This document shows, piece after piece, positions 26,709 through 36,144 of a stretch of DNA of 64,000 nucleotides. Source of the stretch: Ruminococcus sp. AM22-13 (lineage in GTDB: Bacteria; Bacillota; Clostridia; Lachnospirales; Lachnospiraceae); contig NZ_QRIL01000012.1 of NCBI RefSeq assembly GCF_003471165.1, positions 1-64,000 on the forward strand, written 5' to 3'. The position numbers and the translations under genes were made by a program. The notes beneath the pieces are model-generated. The model worked only from the letters and a program-made list of their open reading frames with translations, was not told where the DNA came from and did no database searches. Positions within the stretch are counted from its first letter, which is position 1; each line of letters opens with the position of its first letter.

Positions 26709-29115
26709 AAAGCAGGATGACATCCGAATGCCGTCTCATCTGTCAGCCGCAGAGCAAAAACAGGTGCAGACGGTGATTGATCGTGCAAGGGGTGACCGCA
26801 CGGTTCCGCATTCGGCACAGGAGAGCATTCCTTTTCAGCGGATGTTCCCGGACGGTATTTGCCGTGTGACGGACAATTACTACACCAAAACCATTCAGTT
26901 TCAGGACATCAATTACCAGCTGGCGCAGCAGGAAGATCAGACGGCTATCTTTGAGGAATGGTGCAGCTTCCTGAACTTCTTTGATTCCAGCATCCGCTTT
27001 GAGCTTTCTTTTATGAATATGGCTACGGATGCCTCGAATTTTGAGAAGATGGTGCGCATCCCGTACCAGAAGGATCATTTCAATCCGGTGCGCACGGAGT
27101 ACAGCACCATGCTGCGCCGCCAGCTTGCCCAAGGTAACAACGGCCTGACCAAGACGAAGTATCTGACGTTTGGCATTGAGGCGGAATCCATGAAACAGGC
27201 AAAGCCGAGGCTTATCCACATCGAGATCGACCTGATGAACAACTTCAAACGCTTGGGTGTCCGGGCAAAATTGCTGAACGGCAAGGAACGGCTTCATCTG
27301 ATGCACGATATGTTCCACATGGGTGACCATGACCGATTCAATTTCGATTGGAAGTGGTTGCCGGAGAGCGGACTGTCGGTAAAGGACTTTATTGCACCGA
27401 CCGGGTTTGCCTTTCCGAAGAACCGCATTTTTCAGATGGGCGGGATGTATGGCTCCATGTCCTATCTCCAGATCACGGCTTCCGACCTGTCGGACCAGCT
27501 GCTGAAAGATTTTCTGGATATGGAATCCAGCCAGATTGTGACCATGCACATTCAGTCGGTAGACCAGAACAAAGCAATCAAGTCCATTAAGCACACCATT
27601 ACGGAGCTGGATCGTTCCAAGATTGAGGAACAGAAGAAAGCTGTCCGTTCCGGATACGATATGGACATCATTCCGTCAGATTTGGCAACTTACGGCAAGG
27701 ACGCAAAGGCACTGCTGAAGGAATTGCAGAGCCAGAATGAGCGTATGTTCCTGCTGACCTTTCTGGTGATGAACACCGGCGAGACGGAGCAGGAGCTGGA
27801 AACCAATGTGTTTCAAGCTTCCAGTATCGCGCAGAAGTACAACTGCAACCTGCGCCGTCTGGATTTTCAGCAGGAGCAGGGGCTGATGAGCTGCCTGCCG
27901 CTGGCACAGAACCTGATTGAGATTCAGCGCAGCATGACTACCAGCAGCACGGCAATTTTCGTGCCGTTTACCACCCAGGAGCTGTTTCAGACCGGGAAAG
28001 AGGCTCTGTACTATGGGCTGAATGCTTTGTCCAACAACCTGATTATGGTTGACCGGAAAAAGCTCAAAAACCCCAACGGGCTGATTCTGGGTACTCCCGG
28101 TTCCGGTAAATCCTTCTCTGCCAAGCGAGAAATCGCCAATGCGTTTTTGGTGACGGATGACGATGTAATTGTGTGCGATCCGGAAGCCGAGTACACGGCA
28201 CTGGTGCAGAAATTTGAGGGGCAGGTCATTAAGATCAGCCCTTCCAGCACGCAGTATATCAATCCGATGGACATCAACGCGAATTATTCGGAAGAAGATA
28301 ATCCGATTGCCCTGAAAGCAGATTTCATCTTGTCCCTGTGCGAGCTGATCGTGGGCGGCAAAGAAGGCTTGCAGCCGGTAGAAAAGACGGTTATCGATCG
28401 TTGCGTTCATCAGATTTACCAGACCTATTTTGAGAATCCGGTGCCGGAGAACATGCCGGTGTTGCAGGACTTGTATGAGGCACTGCTCAGGCAGGATGAA
28501 AAGGAAGCACACCATGTGGCAACAGCACTGGAAATCTATGTAACCGGTTCTCTGAACCTGTTTAACCACCGCACCAACGTAGATATCAATAACCGGCTGG
28601 TCTGCTATGACATCAAGGAACTGGGCAAGCAGCTGAAAAAGATCGGGATGCTGGTGGTGCAGGATCAGGTCTGGGGGCGTGTGACCGCCAACCGCAACGC
28701 AGGTAAAGCCACCCGCTACTATATGGACGAGTTCCATCTGCTTTTGAAAGAAGAGCAGACAGCGGCTTACAGCGTGGAAATCTGGAAGCGATTCCGTAAA
28801 TGGGGCGGTATTCCAACCGGCATTACCCAGAACGTAAAAGATCTGCTTTCTTCCCGCGAAGTGACAAACATTTTTGAGAACAGCGACTTCATTTATATGC
28901 TGAATCAGGCAGCCGGTGACCGTCAGATTCTGGCGGATCAGCTGAATATCAGTCCGCACCAGCTGTCCTATGTGACCCACTCCGGTGAAGGCGAAGGATT
29001 GCTGTTCTACGGAAATGTGATTTTGCCGTTCGTTGATCGTTTCCCGACCGATTTGGAACTGTACCGGATCATGACGACCAAATTAACCGAAGTGCAGGAA
29101 GCAAAGGAGGCATAA
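26671..29115 (+). CDS. VirB4-like conjugation ATPase
   Basis: 814 residues. Energises assembly and DNA transfer by the type IV secretion system. Walker A LGTPGSGKSFSAKRE is near residues 472-486; Walker B YYMDEFHLLL near 683. Start is a TTG at 26671, chosen because TGGAGGT lies ten bases upstream and the protein then begins FKILEKLTAK; the next in-frame ATG is 57 bases later and lacks such a site. The gene overlaps PrgI, which supports coupled translation. Confidence 0.93.
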   Translation: MFKILEKLTAKNKKQDDIRMPSHLSAAEQKQVQTVIDRARGDRTVPHSAQESIPFQRMFPDGICRVTDNYYTKTIQFQDINYQLAQQEDQTAIFEEWCSFLNFFDSSIRFELSFMNMATDASNFEKMVRIPYQKDHFNPVRTEYSTMLRRQLAQGNNGLTKTKYLTFGIEAESMKQAKPRLIHIEIDLMNNFKRLGVRAKLLNGKERLHLMHDMFHMGDHDRFNFDWKWLPESGLSVKDFIAPTGFAFPKNRIFQMGGMYGSMSYLQITASDLSDQLLKDFLDMESSQIVTMHIQSVDQNKAIKSIKHTITELDRSKIEEQKKAVRSGYDMDIIPSDLATYGKDAKALLKELQSQNERMFLLTFLVMNTGETEQELETNVFQASSIAQKYNCNLRRLDFQQEQGLMSCLPLAQNLIEIQRSMTTSSTAIFVPFTTQELFQTGKEALYYGLNALSNNLIMVDRKKLKNPNGLILGTPGSGKSFSAKREIANAFLVTDDDVIVCDPEAEYTALVQKFEGQVIKISPSSTQYINPMDINANYSEEDNPIALKADFILSLCELIVGGKEGLQPVEKTVIDRCVHQIYQTYFENPVPENMPVLQDLYEALLRQDEKEAHHVATALEIYVTGSLNLFNHRTNVDINNRLVCYDIKELGKQLKKIGMLVVQDQVWGRVTANRNAGKATRYYMDEFHLLLKEEQTAAYSVEIWKRFRKWGGIPTGITQNVKDLLSSREVTNIFENSDFIYMLNQAAGDRQILADQLNISPHQLSYVTHSGEGEGLLFYGNVILPFVDRFPTDLELYRIMTTKLTEVQEAKEA

Positions 29116-29118
29116 GTG

Positions 29119-30888
29119 ATGGCGGGCAAGAAAAATCCGAATCTCGGAGACAAGCTGCGGCAGGAGCGCGAGGGTGCGAAGAACACCCTTCGCAATTCCA
29201 GAAACAAAACCGCCGATAGCAGTACGGGAGACAGCAGCAAGAAAAAAGCGGAACACCGAAGGCAGATTCGTCACGAGGCCGATCTTGCTAAGATGGGCAG
29301 TAAGAAACTGAAATCAGAGCAGGAAGTAAAAGCGAAAAAGAATGCAGCAGCTTCCGGGAAAAAAGGCGGAAAGCCAAAGAAGCCGGGAAATCTTGCGGCA
29401 GATGCACTTTCAGCCAAGGCACATCAGAGCGTGCGCAATGCCGACCAGGATAATAATTCTGGTGTGGAGGCAGCGCATTTTACCGAAGGCTCAGCGGAAG
29501 GTGCAGCCCGTGCTGGTTACCGGTTCCAATATGGTCGAAAGCTGCGGCAGTACAAAAAGCTGGAGCGGTTGGAGAAAAAGGCAGATAAAGATGCCGTGGA
29601 TTCCATCTTTGCGGAACGCATGAAGTCTGATCCGCAGGCTGGTTCCAATCTCTTTTCCCGATGGAGGCAGAAGCAGGCTATCAAAAAAGAGTATGCCGCT
29701 GCGAAGGCAGGTGCGGCTGCTGCGGAGAACACAGTAGCTGGCACAGCCAAAGCTGCGCAGGGTACTGCCAGCATGACGGAAAAGGCATTTCAGTTTGTGC
29801 AGAGCCACTCGCATATCATCATCGGCATTGCAGCCGTGGGACTGCTTGTTTTGGTGATTGCCGGGTCGGTATCGTCCTGCTCCGTCTTGATCAATGGCGG
29901 CGGCAATGTAGTGCTGGGAACTTCCTACACAGCGGAAGATGAAGATTTGAAAGGCGTGGAGACGGATTATACCAAGCTGGAAGATAAACTTCGCAAACAA
30001 ATCGACCGTATTGAAACCGACCATCCGGGCTATGACGAGTATCGCTACAATCTGGCGGAAATCGGTCACAATCCCTATGAGCTTGCATCTCTGCTGACCG
30101 TAGAATTTGAAAACTATACGAGAAGCCAGGTGCAGGCTCGGCTCCAGAGTATTTTTGAAGCGCAGTATGAGTTGAAGCTGGTGGAAAAGGTGGAAATCCG
30201 GACAAGGAAAGAAACCCGTGTGGGTTATAGTTACAATCCGATCACCGGAACCGGACACACCTACACCTATCAGGTAACGGTACAGTATGAGTATAAAATC
30301 CTCAATGTGACGCTGCTCAATCGGGGCGTGGACTATGTTGCCAGAAATTCCGGCCTTACAGATGACCAGCTGCAACGCTACGAAGTCACATTGGATTGCC
30401 GTGGCAATCGGGATGACCTGTTTGCAGGCATCGCCTTTGCAACGCCGGATGGCGCGGGTTCCAGCGGAGAATATCAGGATTACGACATTCCGGGCGAAGC
30501 TCTGACGGATGAAAAATTCCGGAAGATGATTACCGAAGCAGAGAAATATCTCGGTTATCCCTATGTTTGGGGCGGCAGCTCGCCGAGTACCAGTTTTGAC
30601 TGCTCCGGTTTTGTAAGCTGGGTCATCAACCACTGCGGCAATGGCTGGAATGTAGGCAGGCAGACGGCCAACGGTCTGATGGGAAAATGCGACATTATCC
30701 CGAAGAGTGAGGCAAAGCCCGGAGACCTGATCTTCTTCCAGAAAACCTACAACACCAGTGGCGCATCCCATGTGGGCATTTATGTCGGCAACGGGATGAT
30801 GATTCACTGCGGCAACCCAATTTCCTATGCTTCCATTGAGACGAACTACTGGCGGCAGCATTACTACTGTATGGGAAGAATTCGATAA
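29119..30888 (+). CDS. T4SS-associated NlpC/P60 peptidoglycan hydrolase
   Basis: 589 residues. The first 200 are Lys/Ala-rich and probably cytoplasmic. One transmembrane segment lies near 227-250 (HIIIGIAAVGLLVLVIAG). Then comes a linker domain and a C-terminal NlpC/P60 peptidase: Cys in TSFDCSGFV, His in SHVGIYVG and a further HCG. It opens the cell wall for the transfer channel, equivalent to VirB1. GGAGG sits eight bases before ATG 29119; the GTG at 29116 is less well placed. Confidence 0.91.
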   Translation: MAGKKNPNLGDKLRQEREGAKNTLRNSRNKTADSSTGDSSKKKAEHRRQIRHEADLAKMGSKKLKSEQEVKAKKNAAASGKKGGKPKKPGNLAADALSAKAHQSVRNADQDNNSGVEAAHFTEGSAEGAARAGYRFQYGRKLRQYKKLERLEKKADKDAVDSIFAERMKSDPQAGSNLFSRWRQKQAIKKEYAAAKAGAAAAENTVAGTAKAAQGTASMTEKAFQFVQSHSHIIIGIAAVGLLVLVIAGSVSSCSVLINGGGNVVLGTSYTAEDEDLKGVETDYTKLEDKLRKQIDRIETDHPGYDEYRYNLAEIGHNPYELASLLTVEFENYTRSQVQARLQSIFEAQYELKLVEKVEIRTRKETRVGYSYNPITGTGHTYTYQVTVQYEYKILNVTLLNRGVDYVARNSGLTDDQLQRYEVTLDCRGNRDDLFAGIAFATPDGAGSSGEYQDYDIPGEALTDEKFRKMITEAEKYLGYPYVWGGSSPSTSFDCSGFVSWVINHCGNGWNVGRQTANGLMGKCDIIPKSEAKPGDLIFFQKTYNTSGASHVGIYVGNGMMIHCGNPISYASIETNYWRQHYYCMGRIR

Positions 30889-30923
30889 AAACAGGGCGTT
30901 TATTCGTCCGGAAAGGAAACGAT

Positions 30924-31175
30924 ATGAGCTTGAAACTGGAAAAGATTGCTGCGGAGCGGGAGAAAGCCCGCAGAAAACGCGATGAGTGGGAGGAGCGCAG
31001 AAAGGAATGGGACAGAAAGTACCACGAACAGGAAAACAGCGAAATCTGTGAAATGGTACATGCCCAGAGCCTGACCCCGGAACAGCTGGCAGTCATCATT
31101 CAGATGGCGCAGGCTGCGGTTCCCAACCCGGAAAACATGAAACTGGACGAGAAAGAAACGGAGGATATGGAATGA
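30924..31175 (+). CDS. DUF4315 family protein
   Basis: 83 residues. A Lys/Arg/Glu-rich coiled-coil N-terminus (about 1-45) followed by the conserved LTPEQLAVIIQ segment. Always found in this position of Tn1549-like transfer operons, between the cell wall hydrolase and the DUF4366 protein. Its stop overlaps the start of the next gene by four bases. Function unknown. Confidence 0.8.
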   Translation: MSLKLEKIAAEREKARRKRDEWEERRKEWDRKYHEQENSEICEMVHAQSLTPEQLAVIIQMAQAAVPNPENMKLDEKETEDME

Positions 31176-32335
31176 AAAAGATGATGGCAATGCTGCTTGC
31201 CAGCGTGATGGTGGCAGGAACCTTTGCGACTACTGCGTTTGCCTATACGGGCGATGATGTGCAGAAGAACACATCTGTCAGTACCGCTGCGCAGGAAGCG
31301 GATGCAGCAGGAAGCGCAAATGCAGGGAAAACGGACAATACCGACAGCATCGAAATCGACCCGGATATGCAGGTGCTGCCGGATGGCTATGAGGTTTCTA
31401 CGGATGCGGATGGGAACCTGATCGTTACGGTGGGCGGCAAGGAATACAACATCGGCAGCGAAAAGTCTCGAAAGCAGATGGGTACAGTGGTGCCGGGTAT
31501 CACCAGCCTGCATTTTCGTTCCGGTCCCGGCATGGATCAGGAGATTATCGGATATCTGCATTCAGGCGATACGGTGGAGATTGTCGAAAAATACGGTGAC
31601 TGGTATAAGGTGAATTTCAACGGCAAAACCGGATATGCACATGGAAAGTACCTGAATGTCACGGATTCCGCAAATGACAGCAGCATGTTCAGTGAAGATG
31701 CTCTGAAGCTGTTTCTGGATCTGATGCAGGGCGGAATGTCATCCGAGGATGAGACGGAATCCAGTACAGCTTTGACTCCGGAAGGAAATATGACGCTGGT
31801 GGATGATATCGGTGAGGAAGAAGATAAATCCAGCCAGCAGTTCATTACGCTGGTGACAAAGGCGGGCAACACCTTCTATCTGATTATCGACCGCGATAAA
31901 GACGGCAACCAGAATGTGCATTTCCTGAACATGGTGGATGAGGCCGATCTGCTTGCACTGATGGATGAAGAGGAAGCCGCCAAGTATCAGGAGAAGGAGC
32001 CGGAAGTCACGGAACCTGCGGAAACCGAAAAGCCGCAGGAGACGGAGCCTGCACCGGAAGAGCAGAAAACAGAGAGCGAGCAGAAGAAAGCGTCTCCGCT
32101 TCCGATGATTATGCTGCTTCTGTTTGTGATTGGTGCAGCCGGTGTCGGCGGTTATCTCTATATCAAGATGAAGGGCGTAAAGCCTGCATCCAAGAAAAAT
32201 CAACCGGACCCTGATGCGGATTATCACGATGAGGATGAAGACGCGCTCCAGCTGCCGGAGGATGACGGTGACGAGGACGAAGAAGTGGATGTAAACGAGG
32301 ATTACGAAGCGGAATCGGATGATGAACCTGTCTAA
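31172..32335 (+). CDS. Secreted DUF4366 protein with SH3 domain and C-terminal anchor
   Basis: 387 residues. A signal peptide (MKKMMAMLLASVMVAG, cleavage near FAYT) is followed by a bacterial SH3 domain at about 107-162 (ITSLHFRSGPGMDQEIIGYL), a DUF4366 domain at about 190-275, a Glu/Pro-rich spacer, one transmembrane helix near 308-330 and a very acidic tail. It probably sits on the outside of the membrane with the transfer channel and may bind the wall. It ends the first T4SS block. Confidence 0.85.
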   Translation: MKKMMAMLLASVMVAGTFATTAFAYTGDDVQKNTSVSTAAQEADAAGSANAGKTDNTDSIEIDPDMQVLPDGYEVSTDADGNLIVTVGGKEYNIGSEKSRKQMGTVVPGITSLHFRSGPGMDQEIIGYLHSGDTVEIVEKYGDWYKVNFNGKTGYAHGKYLNVTDSANDSSMFSEDALKLFLDLMQGGMSSEDETESSTALTPEGNMTLVDDIGEEEDKSSQQFITLVTKAGNTFYLIIDRDKDGNQNVHFLNMVDEADLLALMDEEEAAKYQEKEPEVTEPAETEKPQETEPAPEEQKTESEQKKASPLPMIMLLLFVIGAAGVGGYLYIKMKGVKPASKKNQPDPDADYHDEDEDALQLPEDDGDEDEEVDVNEDYEAESDDEPV

Positions 32336-32355
32336 TTAAGACTGTGTTGACCTGA

Positions 32356-32430
32356 GGGGCGGCTGAGAAGCCGTCCCTTTTACATAGCTAAATGGTTTGT
32401 GAATGGAGTGTTTTGAGCAATGAAGCTATG
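32356..32430 (+). promoter_or_regulatory. Hairpin-TTACATAG signal D
   Basis: GGGGCGGC-TGAGAA-GCCGTCCC (32356-32377) is followed by TTACATAG (32380-32387). CATAGCT (32383-32389) pairs with AGCTATG (32424-32430). Confidence 0.6.
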
Positions 32431-32534
32431 GAAACTGTAGGTGATATCTGATAAAATAGAGAGAGAACAGTGATACAAATCGAAATTTAGAGGGAAAGAA
32501 AATCTAAAAACATCGAAAAAACAAGCATTTGCGG

Positions 32535-32557
32535 GCATGATACGAATCGTATCATGC
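32535..32557. promoter_or_regulatory. 23-base dyad, possible operator
   Basis: GCATGATACGA-A-TCGTATCATGC is a perfect palindrome around a single central base. It lies about 90 bases ahead of the PAP2 gene and is a candidate site for the XRE regulator encoded by the second gene of the pair. Confidence 0.5.
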
Positions 32558-32647
32558 ATGTGAAAGAGCGTTTCTTTCATAGTTTTACACTTTTTGATAA
32601 GGTGGAGTTGTCGGAAAGACAAGCCAAAACAGAAAGGATGTAGAATT

Positions 32648-33307
32648 ATGAAAAAGAGCGAAAAGAAGAATTTGCTGATTGGAAGCATATTCCTTGCAAT
32701 GTTTGCAGTATGGACAGCTTTGATTCAGTCTGTGGATGTGCAGCCGCTTGGTCAAAACGGAACAAGTATTGGATTTGCAACATTCAATTGCTGGTTTCAC
32801 CATTTCACAGGGGTAAACATGGCAATTTATACGATTACCGATTGGATGGGGCTGGTGCCTGTCGTAATATGCCTTATTTTCGCAGGGATTGGACTTGTAC
32901 AGTTGATCAAAAGAAGAAGCCTTTTCAGGGTGGATGCAGATATCATGATTTTGGGTGTGTATTTTGTCATCGTGTTCTTGGCATATGCGATTTTTGAAAT
33001 GATCCCAATCAATTACAGACCGATTTTAATCGAAGGAATTATGGAGGCTTCTTATCCGTCCTCAACTACCTTGTTGGTATTAAGTGTAATGCCTGTCTTG
33101 ATCGAGCAAATCCAGCGTAGACTTTCTGGCATTGGGGTAAAACGAATCATAACGATTGCGGCAATCGCTTTTTCGGTATTCATGGTGACTGGGAGATTGA
33201 TTTCCGGAGTACATTGGTTTACGGATATCGTAGGCGGTGTACTGCTAAGTGCCGGATTGTTTAAGCTTTATAAAGCGGCAGTTATGCTGGCATTAAAAGA
33301 AAAATAG
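32648..33307 (+). CDS. PAP2-family membrane phosphatase
   Basis: 219 residues, six predicted transmembrane helices. PAP2 motifs are recognisable but altered: SYPSSTT (usually PSGH) near residue 137 and GRLISGVHWFTDIVGG near 182-197, which holds the catalytic His and Asp. The first motif (Lys, then Arg-Pro) is not clear. Family members dephosphorylate lipid phosphates such as undecaprenyl pyrophosphate. AAAGGA lies about 12 bases before the ATG. With the next gene it forms an AT-rich cargo unit inside the transfer region; a role in envelope defence is only a guess. Confidence 0.72.
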   Translation: MKKSEKKNLLIGSIFLAMFAVWTALIQSVDVQPLGQNGTSIGFATFNCWFHHFTGVNMAIYTITDWMGLVPVVICLIFAGIGLVQLIKRRSLFRVDADIMILGVYFVIVFLAYAIFEMIPINYRPILIEGIMEASYPSSTTLLVLSVMPVLIEQIQRRLSGIGVKRIITIAAIAFSVFMVTGRLISGVHWFTDIVGGVLLSAGLFKLYKAAVMLALKEK

Positions 33308-33330
33308 AATTGGTATGGGAGGTGCAGGTT

Positions 33331-33948
33331 TTGGAATTTCATGAAAAGCTTCAGGAATTAAGAAAGAGTCGAGGTTTGACACAGGAAGAATTAGCCGAGG
33401 CATTATTTGTTTCCAGAACCGCTATTTCAAAATGGGAGTCCGGAAGAGGATACCCAAGCATAGATTCATTAAAGGAAATATCCAGCTATTTTTCTGTATC
33501 AATTGATGATTTGTTATCTGGAGAGCAATTGATTTTCATAGCAGAAAAAGAAAACAAATCAAATCTCAATGGCGTATGCGATTTGTTATTGGGGTTTGTT
33601 GACTTGTTTTCACTGATGCTGATATTTCTTCCGCTGTATCCCAAACCGGTCAATGGATATATCTATTCGGTAAATCTCTTAGGATATGTAGATGGAAATG
33701 CTTTCATAATCAGGATCTATTGGGCATTGTTTATCAGCTTGACGATTGCCGGAATCGTGAAAATACTGATGGTCTATTTCAAGTTTGAAAAGGGCAAAAA
33801 AGCGGTTACATTCATCTCTGTAGGACTCAGTATCATTGCTGTTTTGTTTTTGGCTATGGCGAGAGAGCCGTATGCGATAACAGTAACGTTCCTGTTATTG
33901 CTTATCAAAGGCATTCTGCTTTATAAGCAGGCTAAGGCAGGTCGATAA
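33331..33948 (+). CDS. Membrane-bound XRE family regulator
   Basis: 205 residues. An N-terminal Cro/C1-type helix-turn-helix (LTQEELAEALFVSRTAISKWE, about residues 14-34) is followed by four hydrophobic segments (about 80-100, 123-145, 155-175, 180-198). Such fused HTH-membrane proteins often regulate the neighbouring membrane gene. Start TTG at 33331 is supported by GGAGG (33318-33322); an upstream TTG at 33310 lacks a site. It follows the PAP2 gene by 23 bases and probably controls the pair, perhaps through the dyad at 32535. Confidence 0.78.
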   Translation: MEFHEKLQELRKSRGLTQEELAEALFVSRTAISKWESGRGYPSIDSLKEISSYFSVSIDDLLSGEQLIFIAEKENKSNLNGVCDLLLGFVDLFSLMLIFLPLYPKPVNGYIYSVNLLGYVDGNAFIIRIYWALFISLTIAGIVKILMVYFKFEKGKKAVTFISVGLSIIAVLFLAMAREPYAITVTFLLLLIKGILLYKQAKAGR

Positions 33949-34001
33949 GATATTGTGCCCTGCAACTTCCAGTTTGTAGACCTAAAATAGAATACAGTTC
34001 C

Positions 34002-34047
34002 TTACATAGCAGTCATGTACTTCGGTGCCTGGCTGCTAATTTTTTTG
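34002..34047 (+). promoter_or_regulatory. Hairpin-TTACATAG signal E with terminator
   Basis: TTACATAG (34002-34009) opens the stem TAGCAGTCA/TGGCTGCTA (34007-34015 and 34030-34038), followed by a run of seven T. It lies immediately before topB. Confidence 0.65.
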
Positions 34048-34065
34048 CGAAAGGAGCAGTATCGA

Positions 34066-36144
34066 ATGAAGCTTGTATTAGCGGAAAAGCCCTCGGTTGC
34101 CATGAGTCTCTCGAAGGTGATCGGGGCAAATCAGCGCGGAGACGGTTATATGGAGGGCAATGGCTACCTTGTCAGCTGGTGTGTGGGGCATCTGGTGGAA
34201 CTTTCCCAGCCGGAAGCCTATGATGAAAAGTATGCCAAGTGGAAGTATGATGATCTTCCGATTTTGCCGGAACATTGGCAGTATCAGGTGTCCGCCAGCA
34301 CGAAAAAGCAGTTCGGAATCCTGAAAAAGCTCATGCAGCGGAAAGATGTGGAGAGTCTGATCTGTGCAACCGATGCAGGGCGTGAGGGCGAACTGATTTT
34401 CCGACTGGTTTACCATCAGTGCGGCTGCAAAAAGCCGGTGGAACGGCTTTGGATTTCATCAATGGAGGACAGTGCTATCCGGGAAGGCTTTCAGAAGCTC
34501 AGACCGGGAACAGAATATGATGCCTTATATGAGGCGGCTTTATGCCGGGAGCGAGCCGACTGGATTGTCGGAATCAACGCCACCCGGCTTTTTTCATGTC
34601 TGTATGGGCAGACCCTGAATGTGGGGCGCGTGATGACACCAACGCTTGCGATGGTGGTTATGCGAGATGCAGCAATCCGGGCGTTCAAGCCGGAGCCGTT
34701 CTACTCGGCAGAATTAAAATTTCGGGATTTTCAAGCGGGCGGTGAGCGAATGAAAGAAAAAGCAGAAGCAGAAAAACTGGTGGCAGAGTGTTGCCAGGCA
34801 GGAAGTGCCATCATTACCAAGGTAGAGCAGAAAGAAAAATCAGAGAAGCCCCCGGCCTTGTTTGATCTGACATCGCTTCAGAGAGAAGCAAATCGGCAGC
34901 TGGGATTCACTGCCCAGCAGACCCTGGATTACACACAGGCTCTGTACGAGAAGAAACTCGTGACATATCCCCGTACCGACAGCCGGTATCTGACGGATGA
35001 TATGGCACCGCTGGTGCCGGAACTTGTTTCTGTGATCCAGCAGAGCTTTCAGATTCAGGCGGATGTACCGGCACCGGTGAATGCAGCGCAGGTCATCAAT
35101 TCTAAGAAAGTCACCGATCACCATGCCATTATCCCTACAAAAACAGCGGCGGGTTATGACATTTCCTCGCTTCCCAGTGGAGAACAAGCGATTCTTACTC
35201 TGCTGGCGGTGCGGCTGATTTGTGCGGTCGGAACACCCTGCCACTATGCAGAAACCATAGTGGAAGCGGAGTGCGCCGGTCAGAATTTCCGCACGAAAGG
35301 CAAAACAGTCACGGATATGGGCTGGAGGCGATATGCAGGAAAGCCGGTTGAAGATGCTGAGAAGAATGCGGAGGCGGGTGATCTTCCGGAGCTTTCGGAA
35401 GGCATGACACTGGAACTTGCCGGTGTCGATCTGAAAGAGGGCAAGACCAGCCCGCCTAAGAGATTTACCGAAGATCTTCTGCTTTCAGCGATGGAGAGTG
35501 CCAGCTCGGATGAATTTCCGGCCGGTGTAGAGCGAAAAGGCATCGGCACACCGGCTACACGCGCTGCCATCATCGAAAAACTGGTGCAGAAAGGCTTTAT
35601 CGAGCGCAGGGGTGATAAGAAAACGAAATATCTTTGTTCTACGGACAAGGGAAATGCGCTGGTGACGGTGGTGCCGGAACAGATTCAGTCCCCATCCATG
35701 ACGGCAGACTGGGAGGAAAAACTGCTGAAAATAGAACACGGCGAGTACGACAGCGATGCCTTTATGGGCGAAATCAGCAGCATGGTCAGCGGACTTGTTA
35801 AAACCTACGAGGCTGTAAAAGGTGCTGATGTGCTGATGCAGCCGGAACGGAAAGTCATTGGTTCCTGCCCGGCCTGCGGCAATGATGTCTGTGAAACGGC
35901 AAAGGGATGGTTTTGCAGGGATAAGGGCTGTAAATTTGCGCTCTGGAAGGAAAACAGGTTCTTTCAGACACTGGGAAAGCAGATGACAGAGGAACTGGCA
36001 AGCCAACTGGTAAATCAGGGGAAAGCACGACTTACCCATTGCTATTCCAGGAAGTCCAATCGTTACTATGACACAACCGTTTATGTAGAGACTGGCGAGG
36101 ACGGTGCAGCAGCATTTAAGCTGGAGTTTGGAGGTAAAAAATGA
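34066..36144 (+). CDS. topB: DNA topoisomerase III (type IA)
   Basis: 692 residues. Relaxes and decatenates DNA, here probably during transfer or replication of the ICE. The TOPRIM start is KLVLAEKPSVA, the acidic triad region CATDAGREGE follows near residue 103-112, and the active Tyr lies in VTYPRTDSR near 303-311. A C-terminal zinc ribbon has CPACG and CRDKGC. AAGGAG precedes ATG 34066. An open frame extends upstream to 34015 but would include the hairpin signal. TopB is a standard part of Tn1549-like elements. Confidence 0.94.
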   Translation: MKLVLAEKPSVAMSLSKVIGANQRGDGYMEGNGYLVSWCVGHLVELSQPEAYDEKYAKWKYDDLPILPEHWQYQVSASTKKQFGILKKLMQRKDVESLICATDAGREGELIFRLVYHQCGCKKPVERLWISSMEDSAIREGFQKLRPGTEYDALYEAALCRERADWIVGINATRLFSCLYGQTLNVGRVMTPTLAMVVMRDAAIRAFKPEPFYSAELKFRDFQAGGERMKEKAEAEKLVAECCQAGSAIITKVEQKEKSEKPPALFDLTSLQREANRQLGFTAQQTLDYTQALYEKKLVTYPRTDSRYLTDDMAPLVPELVSVIQQSFQIQADVPAPVNAAQVINSKKVTDHHAIIPTKTAAGYDISSLPSGEQAILTLLAVRLICAVGTPCHYAETIVEAECAGQNFRTKGKTVTDMGWRRYAGKPVEDAEKNAEAGDLPELSEGMTLELAGVDLKEGKTSPPKRFTEDLLLSAMESASSDEFPAGVERKGIGTPATRAAIIEKLVQKGFIERRGDKKTKYLCSTDKGNALVTVVPEQIQSPSMTADWEEKLLKIEHGEYDSDAFMGEISSMVSGLVKTYEAVKGADVLMQPERKVIGSCPACGNDVCETAKGWFCRDKGCKFALWKENRFFQTLGKQMTEELASQLVNQGKARLTHCYSRKSNRYYDTTVYVETGEDGAAAFKLEFGGKK

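Larger units (their letters stand above)
32336..32647 (+). other. Boundary between transfer block and cargo pair
   Basis: AT-rich, no gene seen. It contains hairpin signal D (32356-32430), a 23-base dyad (32535-32557) and a small TGAAAG/CTTTCA stem (32561-32579). The change from GC-rich transfer genes to AT-rich cargo occurs here. Confidence 0.6.

Noticed and set aside
27676..28980. 434-codon minus-strand frame opposite virB4
   Set aside because: Antisense shadow of conserved Walker-motif coding sequence.
29491..30861. 456-codon frame on the minus strand opposite the NlpC/P60 gene
   Set aside because: Mirror of a well-supported gene with signal motifs; no family or start signal on the minus strand.
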